8,821 nt of DNA, taken from NCBI GenBank assembly GCA_029056365.1, contig JAIDBM010000055.1, positions 1 to 8,821 of the forward strand, written 5' to 3'. This document shows positions 1 to 6,277 of this stretch, in pieces; position 1 is the stretch's first letter; every line of letters begins with the position of its first letter. The notes below the pieces were generated by a model. The model was not told the DNA's origin. It saw only the letters and a program-made list of their open reading frames with translations, and did no database searches. The translations under genes and the position numbers were made by a program. The DNA is from Muribaculaceae bacterium (GTDB lineage Bacteria > Bacteroidota > Bacteroidia > Bacteroidales > Muribaculaceae).

Positions 1-25
1 TTCGTACATACTCTACTTCTAAAAT

Positions 26-1069
26 ATGCTCAACCAGACCCTGCAAGGCGATATAACCCTTGTATGCATAACCAACTCCATTGGCGCCAAAGTAGTGCTG
101 TCGAGCCTCGGAGCAGGCATCAACAGCATTATCGTTCCCGATTCCAACGGCTCGATGGCCGATGTTGTGATCGGATACGCCAATCCGGCCGACTATCTCG
201 CCGACGGACCCTGCGCCGGAAAAATTCCCGGACGATACGCCAACCGCATCGCCCGTGGACATTTCAGCATCGACGGCCATGAATACTCCCTGGCCATAAA
301 CAACGGACCCAACGCACTGCACGGCGGCCCCACAGGCTTCCAGAACCGCATATGGCAGGTAAAGGATGTTTTCGACAACTCCGTCACTTTCCATTACCGC
401 TCGGCCGACGGCGAGGAAGGATACCCGGGCACTCTTGATGTTTTCGCCCGATACATCTGGTCGGACGACTGCCGGCTCACTCTTGAGATGTGGGCCTCGG
501 TAGAAGGCAGACCAACTGTGATAAACCTTACAAACCACGCTTATTTCAACCTTGGAGGCCATCAGAAACCATCGGTCCTCGACCACACTCTTATGCTTAA
601 CGCCTCGCAGTGGCTTCCTACCGACGACACGCTTATTCCTCTGCCTTCGGCCCCGGCCGATGTCGCCGGAACTCCCATGGACTTCACCGAAGCCAAAAGC
701 CTCGGACGCGATATCAAGGCGGATTTTCCGGCACTGAAATATGGCAAAGGATACGACAATTGCTGGCTCATTGACCGCAACGACAACAATGCCGACAAAC
801 ATACTGTTGCCGCCGTGCTTTCCGACCCGGACAGCGGACGAACCCTCACCGTAAGCACCGACCAGCCTGCCGTACAGATCTATACCGGCAACTGGCTCGA
901 AGGATGTCCGACAGGCAAAGACGGAGTAACCTATCACGACTATTGCGCCGTGGCGATTGAATGCCAGAACTGTCCGGACGCCCCGAACCGCCCGGATTTC
1001 CCATCCCCGCTCCTAAAACCGGGCGACACTTACCGACGGACCATAGAATTCCACTTCGGAAACAAATAA
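26..1069 (+). CDS. galM: Aldose 1-epimerase (galactose mutarotase)
   Basis: Cytosolic enzyme of 347 residues that interconverts the alpha and beta anomers of galactose and glucose, feeding the Leloir pathway. Family signatures are seen in order: GRYANRIA (69-76) with the substrate-binding arginine R70, NNGPNALHGG (92-101) with H99, NLTNHAYFNL (167-176) with the catalytic acid H171, GYDN (242-245) with the sugar-contacting D244, and AIECQNCPDAPN (310-321) with the catalytic base E312. The C-terminal LLKPGDTYRRTIEF strand is typical. Length matches the family (about 340-350). There is no signal peptide. An in-frame TAA at 20-22 lies just before the ATG, so the start cannot be further upstream; the leader is A-rich without a Shine-Dalgarno. 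It is followed by a 230-base gap, so it is probably the last gene of a unit that begins left of the window; galactokinase or a sugar transporter would be usual partners, which is inference. Confidence 0.96.
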   Translation: MLNQTLQGDITLVCITNSIGAKVVLSSLGAGINSIIVPDSNGSMADVVIGYANPADYLADGPCAGKIPGRYANRIARGHFSIDGHEYSLAINNGPNALHGGPTGFQNRIWQVKDVFDNSVTFHYRSADGEEGYPGTLDVFARYIWSDDCRLTLEMWASVEGRPTVINLTNHAYFNLGGHQKPSVLDHTLMLNASQWLPTDDTLIPLPSAPADVAGTPMDFTEAKSLGRDIKADFPALKYGKGYDNCWLIDRNDNNADKHTVAAVLSDPDSGRTLTVSTDQPAVQIYTGNWLEGCPTGKDGVTYHDYCAVAIECQNCPDAPNRPDFPSPLLKPGDTYRRTIEFHFGNK

Positions 1070-1103
1070 TCCTGCAGCTGTAAAGCCTCATAACTACACT
1101 ATC

Positions 1104-1186
1104 GGACCAGAGCCTGCTGAAGAATTGTTATTGTTCTTGTATCCAGACAATTACAACAACTCAAAACTTCAACAGACTCTGGTTCC
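1104..1186. repeat. Large imperfect palindrome, MITE-like or structured element
   Basis: An outer arm at 1104-1122 pairs with 1167-1186: 17 of 19 positions are complementary, with two A-C mismatches and one bulged T. Nested inside, 1125-1134 pairs with 1147-1156 (9 of 10) around a 12-base loop. The two stems are separated by an asymmetric internal loop of 2 bases on the left and 10 on the right (1157-1166). Read on the minus strand, both A-C mismatches become G-U wobbles, so an RNA from that strand would pair along the whole outer stem. No T-run follows either arm, so it is not a standard intrinsic terminator. It may be a small non-autonomous mobile element or repeat, or a structure protecting the 3' end of the galM message. 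No clear target-site duplication is visible. Confidence 0.6.
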
Positions 1187-1240
1187 ATGCTTTCATGACA
1201 GAATGCACCCAATAAATTTGAGTTCCTTTTAAATATTTTT

Positions 1241-1271
1241 TTTGCCATACCAAAGATAATTGCTAACTTTG
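1241..1271 (+). promoter_or_regulatory. Bacteroides-type promoter for the 1300-4301 unit
   Basis: A -33 TTTG at 1241-1244 and a -7 TAACTTTG at 1264-1271 are separated by exactly 19 bases. This fits the known Bacteroides primary sigma-factor consensus TTTG-N19-21-TAnnTTTG. Transcription would start near 1277-1280, leaving a leader of about 20-25 bases before the ATG at 1300. A second -7-like TAAATTTG at 1213-1220 lacks a convincing -33 partner. An AT-rich stretch lies directly upstream, as is common for strong promoters in this phylum. Confidence 0.72.
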
Positions 1272-1299
1272 AGGTTCCAAACTATTCAATCATCTGCCC

Positions 1300-2340
1300 A
1301 TGAAAAGAATTCTGATCGCGGCAATTGCCGTGCTTTTGCTATCTTTCGGCATGAGTGCCCAGAAAAAAGGCTCCCAGATGGCCGGTATAGCGTTCTATAA
1401 CCTCGAGAACCTTTTCGACACCATTCCCAACAACCCCGAAAACCGCGATGAGGAATTCACTCCCGGCGGACAGCGCCAGTGGGACGGACGTAAATACTGG
1501 AGTAAAATCCACAACCTCGCCTACGCTATTTCGCAGTTCACCACTCCCACAACCCCGAACGGTCCGGCTATAATCGGTGTTTCCGAAATCGAAAACATAA
1601 GCGTGCTTCAGGACCTTGTGGCCCAGCCCGAACTTGCCAAATGGAATCTTCAGATCTGCCACCACGACTCGCCCGATGCCCGTGGCGTGGATGTGGGCAT
1701 GCTCTATAATCCCCGCTATTTCAGAGTGGAGAACGTAACCAACCACACTGTCACCGCAGTACCCTTCCGCACCCGCGACCAGATGTGTGTGGTAGGCTCG
1801 CTGCTGGGCCAGCGCATAGCCGTGATTGTGAACCACTGGCCGTCGCGCCTGGGCGGACAGACAAAGTCGGAACCTAACCGTATGGCGGCCGCAGCTCTCT
1901 CGAAAAGCATTGCCGACTCGCTGTGGCAGCGCGACCCCAATATAGGTGTGATAATAATGGGCGACCTCAACGACGACCCCATGGACCGCAGCTGCGCCGA
2001 AGTGCTCGGAGCCGCAAAATATGCCAAAGGCGTGGGCGAACACGGATTCTTCAACCCGTTCTGGAAGAAGCTCGACGATGGCATCGGCACACTCGCCTAC
2101 CGTGGCGGCTGGAATCTCTTCGACCAGATAATCATCTCGGGCAACCTCGTGGACACTCCGGAAGACCGCTGGCACTTCTATCGCGCCGATGTGCTCAACA
2201 AAGAGTTCCTCAAGGACACCGAGGGCAACCGTCAGGGTTATCCCAAACGCACTTATTCGGCCGGCATGTTCCTCAACGGATACTCCGACCACTTCCCCAC
2301 CGAAATTCTCCTCGTTCGAAAAGTCGAACGCAAGAAATAA
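1300..2340 (+). CDS. Secreted endonuclease/exonuclease/phosphatase-family protein
   Basis: Predicted exported metal-dependent phosphodiesterase or phosphatase of 346 residues. Residues 1-20 form a signal peptide (KR, a hydrophobic stretch, then GMSA with likely cleavage before Q21); there is no lipobox cysteine, so it should be soluble in the periplasm or outside. The EEP fold motifs are complete and in order: FYNLENLFD (32-40) with metal-site N34, GVSEIEN (93-99) with metal-binding E96, RGVDVG (128-133), NHWPSR (178-183) with H179, GDLND (221-225) with D222 and N224, D275 in NLFDQI, and the catalytic SDH (329-331). All active-site residues expected for the family are present, so it should be active. 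The substrate (nucleic acid, phospholipid or phosphorylated small molecule) cannot be told from sequence. A consensus promoter lies just upstream. The secreted protein at 2397 follows after 56 bases with no terminator between, suggesting co-transcription. Confidence 0.92.
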   Translation: MKRILIAAIAVLLLSFGMSAQKKGSQMAGIAFYNLENLFDTIPNNPENRDEEFTPGGQRQWDGRKYWSKIHNLAYAISQFTTPTTPNGPAIIGVSEIENISVLQDLVAQPELAKWNLQICHHDSPDARGVDVGMLYNPRYFRVENVTNHTVTAVPFRTRDQMCVVGSLLGQRIAVIVNHWPSRLGGQTKSEPNRMAAAALSKSIADSLWQRDPNIGVIIMGDLNDDPMDRSCAEVLGAAKYAKGVGEHGFFNPFWKKLDDGIGTLAYRGGWNLFDQIIISGNLVDTPEDRWHFYRADVLNKEFLKDTEGNRQGYPKRTYSAGMFLNGYSDHFPTEILLVRKVERKK

Positions 2341-2396
2341 TATCGGCACGGCATAAAACAACACTCCAATATATTCACTCTATAATAATTTTTCTC

Positions 2397-4301
2397 ATGA
2401 AAAAACTACTACTTTCAATGGCTGTGCTGCTTGGAGCATTCACCATGTCGGCCGAGCCCGTGACGGTGGATTTCTCTACTGCAGAAAACCTGCCCACTGC
2501 AGAATCAGAAAATCCCACCACCGCTACCCTCAATGGCGTTGACTTCACCTTTGTAAACTGCAAGAAAGGCACGTATCAGCAGGCTTCCTATATTCAGATT
2601 TCCGGCAAGAACTATGAAGGAAAGGCCTACATGGAGTTCACAACCGACTTCGCAGTTGAAAAAATTACAATGCATACCGGAAAAAACGCGTCGGTTTCTG
2701 TTAAAGTACAGCTCTATGCCAACGATGCGGCAATAGGCGACGCTATTCTGCTCAATGGAAAAGACACCGATTTCACAATTGCCGTTCCCGCAGCCAGCCA
2801 GGCCGCAGGCACCAAATACAAAATCGCCACTGCTAACAAATACAACGCGCAGTTTATATCATTGACTTTCAACGGTAACGGCCAGGTAGTTGAACCGCCG
2901 GTTGTTGAAACCAAGAAGGCCGCCAACATCGGCGCATTCCTCAGCGCTGCCGATGCCGCCAACCCCACCGAAATCACATCTGCGGTAACAGCCGTATATC
3001 AGAACGGCCGCTACCTGTATGTGACCGATGCCACCGGCAACCTCCTCGTTTACGGCGACCTCGACACCAAGTACAACAACGGCGACCTCATCCCCGCAGG
3101 CATCACCGGCAAGTACCAGAACTTCTCTGAAGGTCTGTTCCAGATGTCCAACCCCGACAAGGCCACCTTCAAGGCCGGCACCGCAGGCACCGCCGTACAG
3201 CCGCAGGAAATCACAGTGGAAGAAGTGGCCACCGACCTGGTGAACACCTACATTGTACTGAAGAATGTAAACATCACCAAGGCTGAAGCCAACAACACCT
3301 ACACTATCTCGGACGAAACAGGCGAAATCGCCCTCTACAACACATTCTACAACGCCCAGTACTACGATGTAGTGGAAGTGCTCGAAGGCGAAAACCTCAA
3401 CGTGGAAGGCTTTATCGGCGTTCACAGCGGCGTGGCTCAGATCACTCCCATACGTGTATGGAACGCAAGCGGTCTCGAAGCCGTGGCCACCCCCACTTTC
3501 AATCCCGCCAGCGGCACTGTTGAGGAAGGTACCGAAGTTATCATCAGCTGTGCTACCGAAGGCGCAAGCATCTACTACACCCTCGACAACAGCACTCCCT
3601 CCGCCGAGTCGACTCTCTATACCGCTCCTCTCGTAATCACCGAAGCCACCAGCATCCGTGCCATCGCCATCAAGGAAGGCATGGCCAACAGCGCCGTGGC
3701 AAACGCTTCTTACGTGGTTGAGAAGCCCTTCGTTATCGTAGGCGACGCACAGTTCAACTTCGAAAAACCCGAAACCCTCAGCCCCGCCCAGACTGCTCCT
3801 GATTCGGCCACACCATCAGGCGCAACCATCGATGAAATTGCCTTCACCAACAACGGCGTTACTGTGGAATTCGCCAAGGGCAGCTCCCCCACTCGTCTCT
3901 ACTACGGTTACAACACCGGTGTGGAAGCACGTCTCTACAAAACCGGTACTGTCACCATCACCGCTCCCGAAGGCAATCCCATCACCAAGATTGAATTCTA
4001 TGGCGCCGGCATCGGCAATCTCTCTGTCGATAACATTGCCGTAGCCGACAACGTATGGACTTCCGCCGAAGGCGCTGCCAAGGTTGTGGCTACTGCAGTA
4101 GCAAATCAGGAAACAGAGAATGGCCGTGTTGACTTCAAGGGCATCGGCGTGACTCTGCAGAAGTCGGGCGTTGTAAATGTTGAATTCAACACCGAAGCAC
4201 CCGTAGAATACTACAACCTCCAGGGTGTACGCGTTGAGAATCCCGCCAACGGTCTCTACATCCGTCGTCAGGGCAACAGCGTAAGCAAAGTAGTTCTCTG
4301 A
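2397..4301 (+). CDS. Secreted multidomain surface protein with OB-like, chitobiase C-terminal-like and sorting-tail modules
   Basis: A 634-residue exported protein with no recognisable catalytic domain. The start is the ATG before KKLLLS: residues 1-19 are a signal peptide (likely cleavage A19-E20), while the longer open frame upstream only overlaps the previous gene. Modules read by eye: a beta-sandwich-like N-terminal domain (about 20-162); a linker rich in P and V (163-174); two OB-fold-like modules (about 175-265 and 270-354), each with a similar hairpin (YLYVTDATGNLLVY and TYTISDETGEIALY); a chitobiase/beta-hexosaminidase C-terminal-type domain (about 363-441, core SIYYTLDNSTPSAES); a second beta-sandwich-like domain (about 445-590); and a C-terminal tail (601-634) starting PVEYYNLQGVRV. 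That tail resembles Bacteroidota secretion or sorting tails (type IX-like). Such layouts are common in Bacteroidales surface proteins that bind carbohydrates or other polymers, but the ligand here is unknown. Lysine codons shift from AAA to AAG after about residue 160. It ends with tandem in-frame stops, TGA TAA. Confidence 0.85.
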   Translation: MKKLLLSMAVLLGAFTMSAEPVTVDFSTAENLPTAESENPTTATLNGVDFTFVNCKKGTYQQASYIQISGKNYEGKAYMEFTTDFAVEKITMHTGKNASVSVKVQLYANDAAIGDAILLNGKDTDFTIAVPAASQAAGTKYKIATANKYNAQFISLTFNGNGQVVEPPVVETKKAANIGAFLSAADAANPTEITSAVTAVYQNGRYLYVTDATGNLLVYGDLDTKYNNGDLIPAGITGKYQNFSEGLFQMSNPDKATFKAGTAGTAVQPQEITVEEVATDLVNTYIVLKNVNITKAEANNTYTISDETGEIALYNTFYNAQYYDVVEVLEGENLNVEGFIGVHSGVAQITPIRVWNASGLEAVATPTFNPASGTVEEGTEVIISCATEGASIYYTLDNSTPSAESTLYTAPLVITEATSIRAIAIKEGMANSAVANASYVVEKPFVIVGDAQFNFEKPETLSPAQTAPDSATPSGATIDEIAFTNNGVTVEFAKGSSPTRLYYGYNTGVEARLYKTGTVTITAPEGNPITKIEFYGAGIGNLSVDNIAVADNVWTSAEGAAKVVATAVANQETENGRVDFKGIGVTLQKSGVVNVEFNTEAPVEYYNLQGVRVENPANGLYIRRQGNSVSKVVL

Positions 4302-4323
4302 TAAGTTTTTCTCCATAATAATC

Positions 4324-4359
4324 AACGCGCCCGGAGCGGATGCTCCGGGCGCGTTTTTT
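4324..4359 (+). terminator. Strong intrinsic terminator after the secreted-protein gene
   Basis: A perfect 12-bp GC-rich stem (4326-4337 with 4342-4353), extendable by two A-T pairs, has a four-base GGAT loop and is followed by six T residues (4354-4359). It begins 22 bases after the TGA of the upstream gene. The left side has no matching A-run, so it should act only on + strand transcripts. It separates the 1300-4301 unit from mdh. Confidence 0.93.
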
Positions 4360-4367
4360 CATACGAG

Positions 4368-4402
4368 GTTGAACAATCGGGCGCCGGATTTGTTTAGGTT
4401 TG
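4368..4402 (+). promoter_or_regulatory. mdh: Possible mdh promoter
   Basis: TAGGTTTG at 4395-4402 fits the Bacteroides -7 consensus TAnnTTTG and lies 34 bases before the mdh ATG, downstream of a strong terminator, where a promoter is needed. The upstream partner is weak: a GTTG at 4368-4371 is spaced 23 bases away, longer than the usual 19-21. The -7 call is reasonable; the -33 box is uncertain. Confidence 0.5.
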
Positions 4403-4436
4403 TGAATGGATACTAACCCAACAAACCCAATATACA

Positions 4437-5435
4437 ATGAAATACCTTACTGAAGACAAACTCGTGGTTGTCGGCGCAGCCGGCATGATTGGCTCGAACA
4501 TGGCCCAGACAGCCATAATGATGGGACTTACTCCAAATATCTGTCTCTACGACCCCTATGCTCCCGGACTTGAGGGTGTGGCCGAAGAACTGCTGCAATG
4601 CGGTTTCGAAGGCCTGAACCTTACTTTCACCTCCGACATCAAGGAAGCCCTTACAGGCGCCAAATATATTGTAAACTCGGGCGGTGCCGCACGTAAGGCA
4701 GGCATGACCCGCGAAGACCTTCTCAAAGGCAATGCTGGCATAGCCGAGGAATTCGGCAAGAATGTAAAGCAGTACTGCCCCGATGTGAAACATATCGTGG
4801 TTGTATTCAATCCGGCCGATATCACCGGACTTATCACCCTGCTCTATTCCGGCCTGAAACCTTCGCAGGTTACCACTCTGGCAGCGCTCGACTCCACACG
4901 TCTGCGCAGCGAGCTGGCCAAATATTTCAACATAGCACCCGACGAGGTGGTGAACTGCCGCACATACGGCGGACACGGCGAACAGATGGCCGTATTCGCC
5001 TCGACGGCCAAGGTGGCAGGCACGCCTCTGCTTGAGATTATCGGCAGCGAGAAACTGCCTCTAAGCGACTGGGAAGGCATACGCCAGCGTGTTGTTCAGG
5101 GCGGCAAACATATCATCGACCTCCGCGGACGCAGCTCGTTCCAGAGTTCGGCCTATCTGTCGGTTGAGATGATTCGCGCCGCCATGGGCGGAGAGGCTTT
5201 CCGCTGGCCTGCCGGCGCATATGTGAACAACGGCGAGTACAGCCACATAATGATGGCCGCCGAAACCACTATCACCGACAACGGTGTAAAGGCCGCGATT
5301 GTGGAAGGCACCGCCGAAGAGCACGCCGAACTTCAGAAGAGTTACAAGCACCTCTGCGCCCTCCGCGACGAAGTAATCGCCATGGGTGTGATGCCTCCCA
5401 TAAGCGAATGGAACAAGATTAACCCTAACCTCTGA
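4437..5435 (+). CDS. mdh: Malate dehydrogenase (NAD-dependent)
   Basis: Cytosolic enzyme of 332 residues interconverting oxaloacetate and malate with NAD(H); in an anaerobe that respires fumarate it mainly runs toward malate. The Rossmann start GAAGMIG (13-19) and D39 at the end of the second strand (CLYDP) indicate NAD binding. Malate dehydrogenase residues are all visible: R86 in the active-site loop (AARKAGM, where lactate dehydrogenases carry Q), R92, N125 in NPADITG, the LDSTR motif with D152 and substrate-binding R155, and catalytic H180 in YGGHGEQ. The D152/H180 pair is the proton relay of the family. It has its own upstream terminator and possible promoter, so it is probably monocistronic. 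It ends with tandem in-frame stops TGA TAA and converges on frdB. The GAAGxxG nucleotide-binding loop differs from the GAGxxG of the lactate-dehydrogenase-like enzyme I recall from Bacteroides thetaiotaomicron. Confidence 0.93.
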   Translation: MKYLTEDKLVVVGAAGMIGSNMAQTAIMMGLTPNICLYDPYAPGLEGVAEELLQCGFEGLNLTFTSDIKEALTGAKYIVNSGGAARKAGMTREDLLKGNAGIAEEFGKNVKQYCPDVKHIVVVFNPADITGLITLLYSGLKPSQVTTLAALDSTRLRSELAKYFNIAPDEVVNCRTYGGHGEQMAVFASTAKVAGTPLLEIIGSEKLPLSDWEGIRQRVVQGGKHIIDLRGRSSFQSSAYLSVEMIRAAMGGEAFRWPAGAYVNNGEYSHIMMAAETTITDNGVKAAIVEGTAEEHAELQKSYKHLCALRDEVIAMGVMPPISEWNKINPNL

Positions 5436-5443
5436 TAATATGC

Positions 5444-5483
5444 AAAAAAGCGGGCCGCCCGATGTGGACGGCCCGCTTTTTTT
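5444..5483. terminator. Bidirectional terminator between mdh and frdB
   Basis: An 8-bp perfect GC-only stem (5450-5457 with 5469-5476) has an 11-base loop. Six A residues precede it (5444-5449) and seven T residues follow (5477-5483), so each strand reads a hairpin followed by a U-run. It starts 9 bases after the mdh stop and ends 15 bases beyond the frdB stop on the other strand, and can therefore end both convergent transcripts. Confidence 0.92.
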
Positions 5484-5498
5484 ATGTATGCACCGGAA

Positions 5499-6254
5499 TT
5501 ATTCCGAGCACTTGGCGTTGATGAATTCGCGGTTGAGACGTGCGATGTTGCTCAACGGAATGTTCTTGGGACATTCGGCGGCACATGCACCGGTGTTGGT
5601 ACAGTTGCCGAAGCCGAGTTCGTCCATCTTGGCCACCATGGCACGGGCACGACGCTTACGCTCTACCTGACCCTGGGGCAGCAGCGCGAACTGGCTCACC
5701 TTGGCCGAAACGAAAAGCATGGCCGAACCGTTCTTGCAGGCAGCCACACAGGCACCGCAACCGATGCAGGTGGCGGAGTCCATGGCCACGTCGGCGATTT
5801 CCTTGCTGATGGGGGTATCGTTCGCATCGGGAGCGCCGCCGCAGTTGAACGACACATAGCCGCCGGCCTGCTGGATCTGGTCGAACGCGTTACGGTTCAC
5901 GGTAAGGTCGCGGATCACAGGGAATGCGGCCGAACGCCAGGGTTCGATAGTGATGGTATCGCCATCGTTGAACTTACGCATGTGGAGCTGGCATGTGGTA
6001 ATGCCCTGCACCGGACCGTGGGGATGTCCGTTGATATAAAGCGAGCACATGCCGCAGATGCCTTCGCGGCAGTCGCTGTCGAACACCACCGGCTCCTCGT
6101 TGCGCTCTACCAGCTGCTGGTTGAGCATATCGAGCATTTCAAGGAAGCTTGAGCCGGTCGACACATTGTCGAGATGATATTTGACGAACTGGCCTTTCTC
6201 TTTTGGACCACGTTGACGCCAAATCTTAAGATTTACACTTATAGTATGTTCCAT
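5499..6254 (-). CDS. frdB: Fumarate reductase / succinate dehydrogenase iron-sulfur subunit
   Basis: Electron-transfer subunit of complex II, 251 residues, on the cytoplasmic face between the flavoprotein and the membrane subunit. The N-terminal ferredoxin domain binds [2Fe-2S] through C62, C67, C70 (motif DCREGICGMC) and C88. In the C-terminal domain the cysteine spacing gives a [4Fe-4S] site (C163, C166, C169, C228) and a [3Fe-4S] site (C173, C218, C224). All eleven ligands are present, so the electron wire should be intact. C173 is followed by KNG instead of the CP seen in the E. coli proteins. It is the last gene of the unit, 23 bases after frdA. The short leader is A-rich before the ATG and has no Shine-Dalgarno. 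The name frd is preferred over sdh because the gene order and host type match the B. fragilis fumarate reductase; sequence alone does not fix the direction of the reaction. Confidence 0.94.
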   Translation of the reverse strand: MEHTISVNLKIWRQRGPKEKGQFVKYHLDNVSTGSSFLEMLDMLNQQLVERNEEPVVFDSDCREGICGMCSLYINGHPHGPVQGITTCQLHMRKFNDGDTITIEPWRSAAFPVIRDLTVNRNAFDQIQQAGGYVSFNCGGAPDANDTPISKEIADVAMDSATCIGCGACVAACKNGSAMLFVSAKVSQFALLPQGQVERKRRARAMVAKMDELGFGNCTNTGACAAECPKNIPLSNIARLNREFINAKCSE

Positions 6255-6277
6255 TTTTTGTCTGAGTGTTACGTGGT

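Noticed and set aside
1213..1220. TAAATTTG as a second promoter -7 box
   Set aside because: No TTTG or TTG lies 19-21 bases upstream, only a TTTC at 1191-1194 with an 18-base gap, and the match at 1264-1271 is better.
1104..1243. Palindrome or the T-run at 1236-1243 as a galM terminator
   Set aside because: The T-run is 50 bases past the palindrome and has no stable GC stem directly before it; it lies in the promoter's AT-rich upstream region.
1339..2364. 341-residue open frame antisense to the EEP gene
   Set aside because: The + strand frame carries every EEP active-site motif and a signal peptide, with a promoter upstream. The antisense frame has no recognisable domain and is what G/C-biased third positions produce on the other strand.
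1923..2396. 158-residue N-terminal extension of the secreted protein gene
   Set aside because: It overlaps the end of the EEP gene out of frame, is rich in Arg, Pro and Ser as shadow frames are here, and would bury a clear signal peptide that starts at 2397.
4437..5435. Lactate dehydrogenase as the identity of this gene
   Set aside because: The specificity position in the active-site loop is arginine (R86), as in malate dehydrogenases, not the glutamine of lactate dehydrogenases.
5484..6152. 222-residue + strand open frame opposite frdB
   Set aside because: The opposite strand encodes all eleven cysteine ligands of the iron-sulfur subunit; this frame is a shadow.
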